Assembly: GCA_965247735.1 (NCBI GenBank)
Contig: CBDFHN010000002.1
Location: forward strand, 3,968,001-4,032,000
DNA: 64,000 nt
Source of the DNA: JAOXRU01 sp965247735
GTDB taxonomy: Bacteria > Bacteroidota > Bacteroidia > Flavobacteriales > Flavobacteriaceae
Reading direction: 5' to 3'
Of the stretch, positions 54,600 to 62,561 are shown piece after piece. The notes beneath the pieces were generated by a model, which did no database searches, was not told where the DNA came from, and saw only the letters and a list, made by a program, of their open reading frames with translations. Each line of letters opens with the position of its first letter. The stretch's first letter is position 1. Made by a program: the position numbers and the translations under genes.

Positions 54600-56792
54600 A
54601 TGAAATTTAATAATTTTTTTGTGTTGCTATTTTGTCTTGTCACTTGGACTGTTTTTTCGCAAGACAGGTTTCAGGTAAAAGGTAGTGTTAGACACAAAGC
54701 TACATATGACGCAATTGCTAAAGTAGAAGTCTCATCTAGTGGAGGAGGGTTTACAACGACTAATAGTATGGGCGATTATAAGATAATGGTTAGAATAGAT
54801 GATGAGTTGGTGTTTAGAAGTCCCGATTTTGAAACTGTAAGGTATACTATTACCAGTAAGGAAGATGTTGATGTTTTGGTGGAAGGTGATGTTGTTTTTA
54901 AAAGTAAAACAGCAAATAAAGCAAAACCTCATAATGTAATGCACCAGCAATATTTAGACTCGTCTATTACTTTTAAAAAGATAGACATTAATAAAAGTTT
55001 GGAGTATATAGCACAATCTATAAAGGTTTTAGGTAAAAGAAGAGATCGGGAAAAACTAGCAAAATCATACCATGCATTAGGCGATGTTTATGACTTTTAT
55101 AAACAATACGATTTGGCAATTACCAATTATAAAAGTGCTTTAAAAGAAAGTAACAGTATTGAAACTGAAATTGCATTAGGTAAGGCCTATAATTCAAGCA
55201 AATTATACAAAGAGGCAAAAGTATTGTTTTTGAGATTAGAGAAAAAAAGATTGAGCACTTATGAAGCTGTAGTAATAAAAGAAGGACTTGGAGATGCATT
55301 AAAAGGAGAAGCGCTATTGGCACCAGCCCTTAAGGCTTATCAAGAAGGACTATCGGTTGCTAAAAAAGGATTGATTACTCCCAAAATAACGGATTTGAAT
55401 TCCAAAATTGCTGATGCTTATGCATTGCAGAGTAACGTGTCTGAAGCAGAAAACTATTATGACAATTCCTTGAAATTGGCTAAAAAGGAAAATCGGAAAA
55501 GGGCAGTTGAGCAAAAAGAAAAGGTAGCAGATTTTTATAATCAAAACAATTCTTATGATAAGGAAATAGAGTTGAGAATTGAGAGTTTAGCAGATGTTGA
55601 GGATCTGGAAGAAGAGCCAAAAAATAAAGATTCGAAACTTGGCCTAGTAACCGAGAGTGCAATAACTTCTCAACGAATAAATTATAAGATTGCAAATGCA
55701 TTTATAGCGCAAGATAAATACAGCGAAGCCATTCCGTATTTGGAAAAAAGTATCGTAGCGGCAGATAATGATGATGATATTATTGTAGAAAAAGATGCTA
55801 GAAGAAAACTGTCTGAAGTTTATGAGACTGTAGGGGATTTTACAAAAGCATTGGAAAGCTATAAAAGCTATACATCTTTGGTAGATACCTTGTATGTAAG
55901 AAAAGAACAGGAGATTTCTAGAGCAGGACGATTTAATAGAAATATAGCAGAACAGCAAAATAGAATTGTAAGCTTAGAAAAAGATAGAGAATTGTCTGAA
56001 AGTAAATATGCTCTTGATGCTACCAGTAAGGAGTTGTCTTCAGAAACTGGCAAAAGGCAACAGTTTATCATTTATGCTTTAATTTTTGGAATGTTGATGT
56101 TTGGGCTGATCGCTTTTTTGTTTTATAGGAATAATAAGCAACAAAGGATAGCAAATAATGTGCTTGCTTTAAAGTCTTTGCGTTCGCAAATGAATCCACA
56201 TTTTATTTTTAATGCATTAAATTCAGTAAATAATTTTATTGCAAAAAGCGACGAACGTAGTGCTAATAGGTATTTAAGTAATTTTTCTACATTGATGCGA
56301 TCAGTATTGGAGAATTCAGAAGAAGATTTTATACCGCTCTCCAAAGAAGTAGAATTGTTGCAATTGTACACAAAATTAGAACACTCTCGTTTTGTAGAAA
56401 AGTTTGATTACGAAGTGTTAATTTCTAAAAGTATAGCATTAGAAGAGTTTAAAATTCCTCCAATGTTATTACAGCCCTATATAGAAAATGCAATATGGCA
56501 TGGTTTAAGGTATAAAGAAGAAAAAGGTTTTTTAACAATTAATATAAGTGATGTAGATGCTGAAACATTAAAAATAAGCATTGAAGATAATGGAATTGGA
56601 AGGGAGAGATCAGCAGCTTTAAAGACAAAAAACCAAATGCGTCAAAAGTCTAAAGGGATGGGCAATATAAAAAAGAGAATTGCTATTTTAAATGAAATGT
56701 ATTCCAATACTGTTGACGTATTTATAACAGATTTATACAAGGACGGCTCTGGAACTAAAGTAGAATTGCTATTGCGAAAAAATAAAGTGTAA
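54600..56792 (+). CDS. LytS-type sensor histidine kinase with TPR repeats
   Basis: 730 aa. Signal peptide (to about FSQ), a carboxypeptidase-regulatory-like beta domain (about 23-100, VKGSVRHKATYDAIAKVEV), then TPR helices (about 115-440) that would sit in the periplasm. One membrane helix (about 490-510, FIIYALIFGMLMFGLIAFLF) is followed by a cytoplasmic His_kinase domain. That domain has MNPHFIFNALNSVNNFI (phosphoacceptor His), IPPMLLQPYIENAIWHGL (N-box) and IEDNGIGRERS (G-box). This is the LytS/YehU class common in Bacteroidota. The partner regulator follows after 34 bp. The signal sensed is unknown. Confidence 0.9.
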   Translation: MKFNNFFVLLFCLVTWTVFSQDRFQVKGSVRHKATYDAIAKVEVSSSGGGFTTTNSMGDYKIMVRIDDELVFRSPDFETVRYTITSKEDVDVLVEGDVVFKSKTANKAKPHNVMHQQYLDSSITFKKIDINKSLEYIAQSIKVLGKRRDREKLAKSYHALGDVYDFYKQYDLAITNYKSALKESNSIETEIALGKAYNSSKLYKEAKVLFLRLEKKRLSTYEAVVIKEGLGDALKGEALLAPALKAYQEGLSVAKKGLITPKITDLNSKIADAYALQSNVSEAENYYDNSLKLAKKENRKRAVEQKEKVADFYNQNNSYDKEIELRIESLADVEDLEEEPKNKDSKLGLVTESAITSQRINYKIANAFIAQDKYSEAIPYLEKSIVAADNDDDIIVEKDARRKLSEVYETVGDFTKALESYKSYTSLVDTLYVRKEQEISRAGRFNRNIAEQQNRIVSLEKDRELSESKYALDATSKELSSETGKRQQFIIYALIFGMLMFGLIAFLFYRNNKQQRIANNVLALKSLRSQMNPHFIFNALNSVNNFIAKSDERSANRYLSNFSTLMRSVLENSEEDFIPLSKEVELLQLYTKLEHSRFVEKFDYEVLISKSIALEEFKIPPMLLQPYIENAIWHGLRYKEEKGFLTINISDVDAETLKISIEDNGIGRERSAALKTKNQMRQKSKGMGNIKKRIAILNEMYSNTVDVFITDLYKDGSGTKVELLLRKNKV

Positions 56793-56826
56793 TTTTTTTT
56801 TAAATTAAAAGAATAGGTATAATTAT

Positions 56827-57558
56827 ATGAATTTAAAAAGCATAATTGTAGAAGACGAGACAATCAGTAGGGAGATTCTAAGGAACTATTTGGGTAAATA
56901 TTGTACCAATGTAACTGTTATTGGTGAGGCTGCCAATATAGTTGATGCGGAAGCTTTGATTAAAGCAAATGATGTGGATTTGGTTTTCTTGGATGTAGAA
57001 ATGCCTTTTGGTAATGCTTTTGATTTGTTGGATCGTTTCCCTGATCGAGATTTCGAAACAGTAATTGTAACAGCTTATAATCAATATGCCATTGATGCGC
57101 TAAATAATCAGGCATCTTATTATCTGATGAAACCGATTAATATAGACGAGTTAATAAAAGCTGTTGACTATGTAACAGAAGTGAAGATAAAAGAAGATTT
57201 GTTGCAAGAAAAAGTACTGAGTCCAATAAATAAGGGGATTTCGGGTAAGATTACTATTCCGCAGCAAGATGGATTTCAAGTATTGAATACCACCGACATT
57301 TTTTTCTGTAAGGCAGATGATAATTATACAGAAATTCATTTAGAAGGCAAAAAAATATTGGTGAGTAAAACCTTAAAATATTTTGAAACAGCATTGGCTT
57401 CTTTTCCCTTTGCCCGAATACACAAATCTTTTTTGGTGAATGTAAATGAAGTTGCAAAATATAAAAAAGGAAAAGGTGGTAGTGTTGTACTTAGCAATGG
57501 TAAAGAATTGGTGGTATCGGCAAGCAAGAAAAAGGCATTGCTTTCCTATTTTGAATAA
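56827..57558 (+). CDS. LytTR family response regulator
   Basis: 243 aa. Receiver domain (about 3-120): acidic pocket VEDE, phosphoacceptor D56 in FLDVEMPFGNAFD, Thr in VIVTAYNQYAIDAL, and Lys in YLMKPINIDEL. LytTR DNA-binding domain (about 140-243): IFFCKADDNYTEIHL, VSKTLKYFE, FARIHKSFLVNVN and GKELVVSASKKKALL. It should be phosphorylated by the kinase just upstream and bind direct-repeat sites; targets are unknown. The gene downstream begins 16 bp after the stop. Confidence 0.94.
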   Translation: MNLKSIIVEDETISREILRNYLGKYCTNVTVIGEAANIVDAEALIKANDVDLVFLDVEMPFGNAFDLLDRFPDRDFETVIVTAYNQYAIDALNNQASYYLMKPINIDELIKAVDYVTEVKIKEDLLQEKVLSPINKGISGKITIPQQDGFQVLNTTDIFFCKADDNYTEIHLEGKKILVSKTLKYFETALASFPFARIHKSFLVNVNEVAKYKKGKGGSVVLSNGKELVVSASKKKALLSYFE

Positions 57559-57574
57559 TTATTAAAGATAACAA

Positions 57575-58090
57575 ATGAAAATTATAAAAGAGATAAATGG
57601 TAAGGCACCTCAGTTTGGAGCCGATTGTTTTGTAGCTGATAATGCTACAATTGTTGGTGATGTGCAAATGGGAGATCAATGTAGCGTTTGGTTTAATGCT
57701 GTATTACGTGGTGATGTGCATTTTATAAAAATGGGAAATAAAGTAAATGTGCAAGACGGAGCTATTGTACATTGTACATATCAAAAATCACCAACAACCA
57801 TCGGGAATAATGTATCAATAGGTCATAATGCTATTGTGCATGGCTGTACCATACAAGATAATGTATTGATAGGCATGGGAAGTATTGTAATGGACGATTG
57901 TATTATTGAATCTAACAGTATTATTGCTGCTGGAGCAGTGGTGACTAAGGGGACTATAGTGCCTTCAGGAACGGTATTTGCAGGGATGCCAGCCAAGAAG
58001 ATTAAAGATATTAGTGTTGAGCTGTCTACAGGTGAAGTAAATAGAATTGCTGACAATTACGTGAAGTATGCAAGTTGGTTTAAAGAATAG
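57575..58090 (+). CDS. Gamma-carbonic anhydrase family protein
   Basis: 171 aa left-handed beta-helix protein with hexapeptide repeats. The three metal-binding histidines of the family are present (H66 in GAIVHCT, H84 and H89 in SIGHNAIVHGC), with NVQDG and RGD (residues 46-48) conserved. This is the YrdA/CaiE/PaaY-like branch, in which carbonic anhydrase activity varies, so the reaction is not certain. It lies 16 bp after the LytTR regulator and may share its transcript. Confidence 0.9.
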   Translation: MKIIKEINGKAPQFGADCFVADNATIVGDVQMGDQCSVWFNAVLRGDVHFIKMGNKVNVQDGAIVHCTYQKSPTTIGNNVSIGHNAIVHGCTIQDNVLIGMGSIVMDDCIIESNSIIAAGAVVTKGTIVPSGTVFAGMPAKKIKDISVELSTGEVNRIADNYVKYASWFKE

Positions 58091-58250
58091 TATTAATGTT
58101 GAGCCTGGCAGACTTTGTGTAAGGGATTGAAGTATTGTTGGAACTCTCTGCGTTTTTACGAAGAAGCGACTACGAAAAGCCCGACCCGAAATATAGTGTA
58201 GGGGTACACCATAATAATTCTTATTTTAGCAAAAAATTAAAATTAAATAG
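58091..58250 (+). other. Intergenic stretch with GC-richer patch
   Basis: 160 bp with no open frame. The part from about 58139 to 58210 (including CGACTACGAAAAGCCCGACC) is visibly richer in G and C than the surrounding spacers and has no T-run hairpin. It may be a dispersed repeat or a small RNA; nothing in the window repeats it. A TATTTTAG element at about 58223-58230 could be a degenerate -7 for fabD. Confidence 0.35.
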
Positions 58251-59150
58251 ATGAAAGCATATGTATTTCCTGGTCAAGGAGCTCAGTTTGTAGGGATGGG
58301 TTTAGATTTGTATGAAAAATCACCATTGGCACAAGGTCTTTTTGAACAAGCAAATAGTATTTTGGGTTTTTCGATTACCGATATTATGTTTGAGGGAACT
58401 CCTGAGGATTTGAAACAAACAAAAGTGACGCAACCTGCTATATTTTTACATTCTGTTGTTTTAAGTAAGGTAATGGCTGAGGTATTAGAAGAGGGCTTTA
58501 AACCAGATATGGTTGCAGGGCATTCTCTTGGAGAGTTTTCAGCTTTAGTGGCTAATGGTGTATTAAGCTTTGAAGATGGCTTAAAATTGGTTTCTAAGCG
58601 TGCCTTAGCAATGCAAAAGGCCTGCGAGTTAGAGTCAAGCACTATGGCGGCGGTATTAGGATTGGAAGATGGTGTGGTAGAAGACATTTGTAGAAATATG
58701 GATGGAGTGGTTGTGCCTGCAAATTATAATTGTCCAGGGCAGTTGGTGATTTCTGGTGATGTAGCTGCAATTGAAGCTACTTGCGAAGCAATGAAAGAAG
58801 CGGGAGCACGTAGAGCATTAGTGTTACCAGTAGGGGGTGCTTTTCATTCGCCTTTAATGGAGCCAGCAAGAGAAGAGTTGCAAGCGGCAATAGAAGCAAC
58901 AACTTTTAGTAAACCTAGTTGTCCTATTTATCAAAATGTAACAACAACTGCAATAACGGATGCTGATGAAATTAAGAAAAATTTGATAGCACAGCTTACA
59001 GCTCCAGTAAAATGGACACAAAGTGTACAGCAAATGATAACAGATGGGGCTACGTTGTTTACAGAAGTAGGTCCTGGTAAAGTGTTGCAAGGATTAATCA
59101 AAAAAATAGATAGAAGTGCTGCTGTTGCTTCTGGTATTGTGGAGTTGTAA
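58251..59150 (+). CDS. fabD: Malonyl-CoA:ACP transacylase
   Basis: 299 aa, normal length. It loads malonyl groups onto acyl carrier protein for fatty-acid synthesis. The start FPGQGAQFVGMG, the nucleophile motif GHSLG (S92), the Arg-containing KLVSKRALAMQ, the catalytic His in GGAFHSPLM (about 201) and GPGKVLQGLIKKI near the end are all present. It is cytoplasmic. Other fab genes are not adjacent. It is monocistronic, with a terminator after it. Confidence 0.96.
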   Translation: MKAYVFPGQGAQFVGMGLDLYEKSPLAQGLFEQANSILGFSITDIMFEGTPEDLKQTKVTQPAIFLHSVVLSKVMAEVLEEGFKPDMVAGHSLGEFSALVANGVLSFEDGLKLVSKRALAMQKACELESSTMAAVLGLEDGVVEDICRNMDGVVVPANYNCPGQLVISGDVAAIEATCEAMKEAGARRALVLPVGGAFHSPLMEPAREELQAAIEATTFSKPSCPIYQNVTTTAITDADEIKKNLIAQLTAPVKWTQSVQQMITDGATLFTEVGPGKVLQGLIKKIDRSAAVASGIVEL

Positions 59151-59164
59151 CAATATAATGCAAT

Positions 59165-59195
59165 AAAATCCTCGAGGCAATTCTTCGAGGATTTT
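59165..59195. terminator. Bidirectional terminator after fabD
   Basis: AAAATCCTCGA / TCGAGGATTTT stem around a short loop, with A and T runs on either side. It lies between fabD and the convergent pseudogene and can serve both. Confidence 0.85.
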
Positions 59196-59219
59196 ATGCT
59201 TTTACTTAAAATAAATGGA

Positions 59220-59801
59220 TTATAATCCCAGTAGTTTTATCTCTGGAGAATTTTTATCATAGTTATAGGTACGCCAAAAGAAACCATCGGCATTAAATTG
59301 CCATACAATCTCTCCTTCTGAGGTAACTTCCCAAATTCCATAATCACCTTCTGTAATTAATTGTATTTCCATTTGAGAGTCTTGCTGCTCCAGAAACTTT
59401 TTCTCTAAATGCAAATCTTCATGAGTGAATTTCCATACAACTTGAGATTCGTTATTCTGATTTGCATTTAGAGAAAAAGTTTGAGGTAACTTTAATTCAT
59501 AAACGGTAGATTGTTTTAATTGATTTCCATTACTATATATTAGCATATTCCCTGTATCTTCTTCTTTTAATAGGTTTGGATGATGATTGTGGTTAAAGAG
59601 TCTTTTGCCTTCTTCATTTTCATATGCCGTTGGGTTTTCAAATCTATAAATAAGATCGCCTCCTTATTCATGATATATACAGTCGTTTCCAGGATCGTTT
59701 ACCAATAGGTAATCATCATTAACCTTATTAGCATAGAAATATTCGGCTATTCCGGTGTCTCCTTCTTTTATGTATGCTATAATTTCTTCTTTTTTTTTCA
59801 T
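59220..59801 (-). pseudogene. Disrupted arylsulfotransferase-like gene with an internal stop
   Basis: On the minus strand an ATG at 59801 (MKKKEEIIAYIKEGDTG) opens a frame of 194 codons that ends at 59220. Codon 46 (59666-59664) is TAA; reading through it, the frame continues without change: CIYHE-stop-GGDLIYRFENPTAY, then LFNHNHHP, NMLIYSNG, QLITEGDYGIWEV and GEIVWQF. These segments match the order seen in arylsulfotransferase (ASST)-type propeller proteins (GDLLYRWGNP, FxQHxxxW, N..IFNNG, N.LI.EG..G...EV..GEIVWEY). A CAA to TAA change would explain the stop. The remnant is also about half the usual family length. Identity is inferred from motif order; the frame continuity is seen directly. 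Confidence 0.65.
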
Positions 59802-59899
59802 GAGTTTTACTTTTCACTAGCGTAAGAAAATAAGGTAAGATTAATTAACAGACAGAAGTAAAACTACTTGCTTGTATTTTTCAGTTTGGGTTAATTGTA

Positions 59900-59927
59900 A
59901 AAGAGACTGCCTGAAAAGGCAGTCTCT
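59900..59927 (-). terminator. Rho-independent terminator of the SusC/SusD operon
   Basis: Perfect stem AAGAGACTGCC / GGCAGTCTCTT with a six-base loop. On the minus strand it lies about 48 bp after the stop of the last operon gene and is followed by a short T stretch. Confidence 0.8.
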
Positions 59928-59974
59928 TAATTGTTTGTTGTAAAACACAAATATTATATTTATATCTGGGAGAA

Positions 59975-60856
59975 TTAAGTACATTTATTTAATAGCTCTC
60001 CTGGTGTTGGATTTGGTCCTTCGTCTAAATCTTTTGTGCCGCTCGGACTTGTTAAGGTGTAGATATGTTCTTCTTCAAAACTTCCAGACGAATATGTAAA
60101 AGTAAATAGTTCAGTACCTACAGGGATGTTTATTATTACATCAACGGGGTTTGTACCAGCATCACCCGTAACAGTATATTCGGTAAAGACTCCATCAATA
60201 TTAACTGTGATTTTTGCACCATCCCAACCATCACCGAAGGTGTCTGTCATGCTTAGTGCCCAGTCTCCAACATCGTTATGAGCAGATAAGCATACAACTG
60301 CTCCTGTGTATACCATTGGAGAGCTAAAGAATAGTTCTCCAGTAACACTATTTCCAGAATTTTCTTTTCTAAATGTTCTTCCGTCAGTCATATTAATAAC
60401 AACCCAAAAATTGAATTGATCTCCTCCATCTATTAATGCTATATCTAAACCTAATGCGGTTAAGGCATCTGTTATTCCAATATCAAATGCAGCTTCTAAA
60501 AGACCATTGTCATTTGCTGATAGATCAGAAACATTGGCAGTTTTTACCAAAATAGGATCTATAGAATCATCATCATCTGTATCTGGATCACCATCAGTAG
60601 ATCGGTCAACAAACTCAACCATAATTGCTATTGAGCTAACATCAGCAGTATTTTCTGAAACCAATTCTCCAGTGATAGAGTATGAAGATCCTCCAATATT
60701 GTTTTTGTCAATAGTACCTCCTGAGCTAACAGTTCTAAAAAATGCACCTTTTATTTCAGCGCTATGTTCAGTTAAGCGCATTTTATCCTCATCTTCACAG
60801 GATATAAACCCTAGAAGAATACATGGAAGTGCTATAAGTTTTATTATTTTTCTCAT
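59975..60856 (-). CDS. SusCD-associated outer-membrane lipoprotein
   Basis: 293 aa. Lipoprotein signal ending GFISC (Cys20). The first half (about 25-175) is a beta-rich domain with a strongly acidic insert (DGDPDTDDDDSIDP). The second half carries a 'D.FGDGWDGA' segment (about 209-220, TDTFGDGWDGAKITVNIDG), a calcium-binding-looking pattern known from secreted Bacteroidota proteins. The protein ends in a Cys (LLNKCT) that could pair with the one near residue 189. It follows the SusD gene by 10 bp, so it is the third gene of the operon and may be an accessory surface glycan- or peptide-binding lipoprotein. I do not recognise a named family. Confidence 0.75.
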   Translation of the reverse strand: MRKIIKLIALPCILLGFISCEDEDKMRLTEHSAEIKGAFFRTVSSGGTIDKNNIGGSSYSITGELVSENTADVSSIAIMVEFVDRSTDGDPDTDDDDSIDPILVKTANVSDLSANDNGLLEAAFDIGITDALTALGLDIALIDGGDQFNFWVVINMTDGRTFRKENSGNSVTGELFFSSPMVYTGAVVCLSAHNDVGDWALSMTDTFGDGWDGAKITVNIDGVFTEYTVTGDAGTNPVDVIINIPVGTELFTFTYSSGSFEEEHIYTLTSPSGTKDLDEGPNPTPGELLNKCT

Positions 60857-60866
60857 AATTTTATTT

Positions 60867-62540
60867 TTAAAAATCTAGATTATCTGAATTTTTATCCCAA
60901 AAAACTTTAACAGCTTGATTAGCTTTAGGGCTAATGTTTGGGTTATTGTCAATTGCAACAGATGGGTATTTAAATGAACGGATAAATGCTCCGGGTGTAG
61001 CAGTTTCTGTTGGTTGCATATCCAAAGGCATACTTGTACGTCTATAATTATTATAGGCCTCAACAGGATTACCCCAAGAAGCGATATATGCCTGAGTCAT
61101 TATAATGTTTAACTTTTCTGTATCAGTAGCTGTGCCATATGCAGTTAATATTGCTGTAACATAGTCATCTACATTAACTGTACTTGCAGCGAATGTGCTT
61201 TCTGAAGTGGTTGGGTCAAAATTAATAACTTTTGTGAATGATGCTCTCATTCCTTTTTCTAACATGTCAACTGCAGCATCAGATGTACCTAATGTTAAAG
61301 CGGCTTCTGCTCTCATAAAATAAGCAAAAGAAGATAAAATAATTGGTTGTATTCCTTTTCCTTTCATTCCCGATGTTTTGCCGACACCCTTAAATGAATC
61401 ATCATCAAAACGTCCTCCAATAGGATAGGTTCCAAAGGTGGTGATCACATTCGAATCTGATGGCAAACCTTGTGCATCTCCATGTATCCTAGCCCAGTAT
61501 CCATCACCAATGGATGTACAGAATGGGTCAACTCCAGGGGTATAATGTGTTGGATAGCTTTCTGCTAAGCAAGGAAAATCAAAGATTCCTTGAGCGTTAG
61601 ATTCTGGATAGCTATCAGTTTGTCTATACATATAATACCTAAGCCTTGGGTCGGCATCATCAAATCCATTTACAAGAAGATTGATAAAATACATAGACAT
61701 GTATTGTCCACTAGGACCATCGTCATAATTATCGATGTACTGTGGGTGTCTAATATCCGGTGCTGAGGAATTTGTACCATAGAATACCGTAAAATCTCCT
61801 TCAGCGGTTCCAATTAAATCATCTCCAGTTATTAAGGCATTTATTCCAGCTAGTGATACAGCAGGATCAACTAATCTTGTATTATTGTATATCCTTAACT
61901 TTAAAGTATTGGCTAGCGTTATCCACTTGTCTGTCTCTCCGAAATAGAACAAATCTCCTGTTGCAGATATACTAGTTATTGGAGAAAGATTTAAGTTCAC
62001 AATCGCCTCATCAAGTAATGTTAATGCTTTGTCATAAACAGATGCGTCATCATCAAGGACAGGGTTAAAATTTTCATTTCCTAGAAATGCTTCAGTATAG
62101 GGAACATCTCCAAAATAATCGACTAACACAGTTAATGTGTATGATTCTAATATTTGAGCAACACCAACGTGGTGGTGCAATTCGCTTTCTGTAGCAAGTT
62201 CTTTAATAATGTTGATATCCGATAAGTGCCCTGCGTAACTTTGTCGCCAAATATCGTCAAAATCACCAGGTTCAAATGCGTTTTCGTACAATGGTCCATA
62301 CATATGAAGCATTCGTACTACTTTCATTCCAGCTTCAAATCCAATTCTATTATCAAGGTCTTCCTCACCAATCCATGCTGTAAAATTAAACATAGCTCCG
62401 TTCAACAATAATTGAATATCCGAGTCAGAGGGTATGGCGTTGTTAGGGTCGTCATTTACGTCTAATTCCACAGATTCACAAGAACTAAAAAGTATTAGTA
62501 TTGCGTAAAAAACTATGGATATTTTATGTTTTGTATTCAT
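60867..62540 (-). CDS. SusD/RagB family nutrient-binding lipoprotein
   Basis: 557 aa. Lipobox LFSSC (Cys21). The start of the mature part, LDVNDDPNNA, and the helical TPR region (YAGHLSDINIIKELATE, LESYTLTVLVDYFGDVPYTEAFL) are typical of the SusD-like group often classed as SusD-like 2. Late segments AYIASWGNPVEAYNNYRRTSMP also fit. It caps the SusC channel on the cell surface and binds the ligand. It begins 21 bp after the SusC gene. Substrate unknown: there are no glycoside hydrolases or peptidases nearby. Confidence 0.92.
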   Translation of the reverse strand: MNTKHKISIVFYAILILFSSCESVELDVNDDPNNAIPSDSDIQLLLNGAMFNFTAWIGEEDLDNRIGFEAGMKVVRMLHMYGPLYENAFEPGDFDDIWRQSYAGHLSDINIIKELATESELHHHVGVAQILESYTLTVLVDYFGDVPYTEAFLGNENFNPVLDDDASVYDKALTLLDEAIVNLNLSPITSISATGDLFYFGETDKWITLANTLKLRIYNNTRLVDPAVSLAGINALITGDDLIGTAEGDFTVFYGTNSSAPDIRHPQYIDNYDDGPSGQYMSMYFINLLVNGFDDADPRLRYYMYRQTDSYPESNAQGIFDFPCLAESYPTHYTPGVDPFCTSIGDGYWARIHGDAQGLPSDSNVITTFGTYPIGGRFDDDSFKGVGKTSGMKGKGIQPIILSSFAYFMRAEAALTLGTSDAAVDMLEKGMRASFTKVINFDPTTSESTFAASTVNVDDYVTAILTAYGTATDTEKLNIIMTQAYIASWGNPVEAYNNYRRTSMPLDMQPTETATPGAFIRSFKYPSVAIDNNPNISPKANQAVKVFWDKNSDNLDF

Positions 62541-62561
62541 AATTATTTTATGTTTTTTTTA

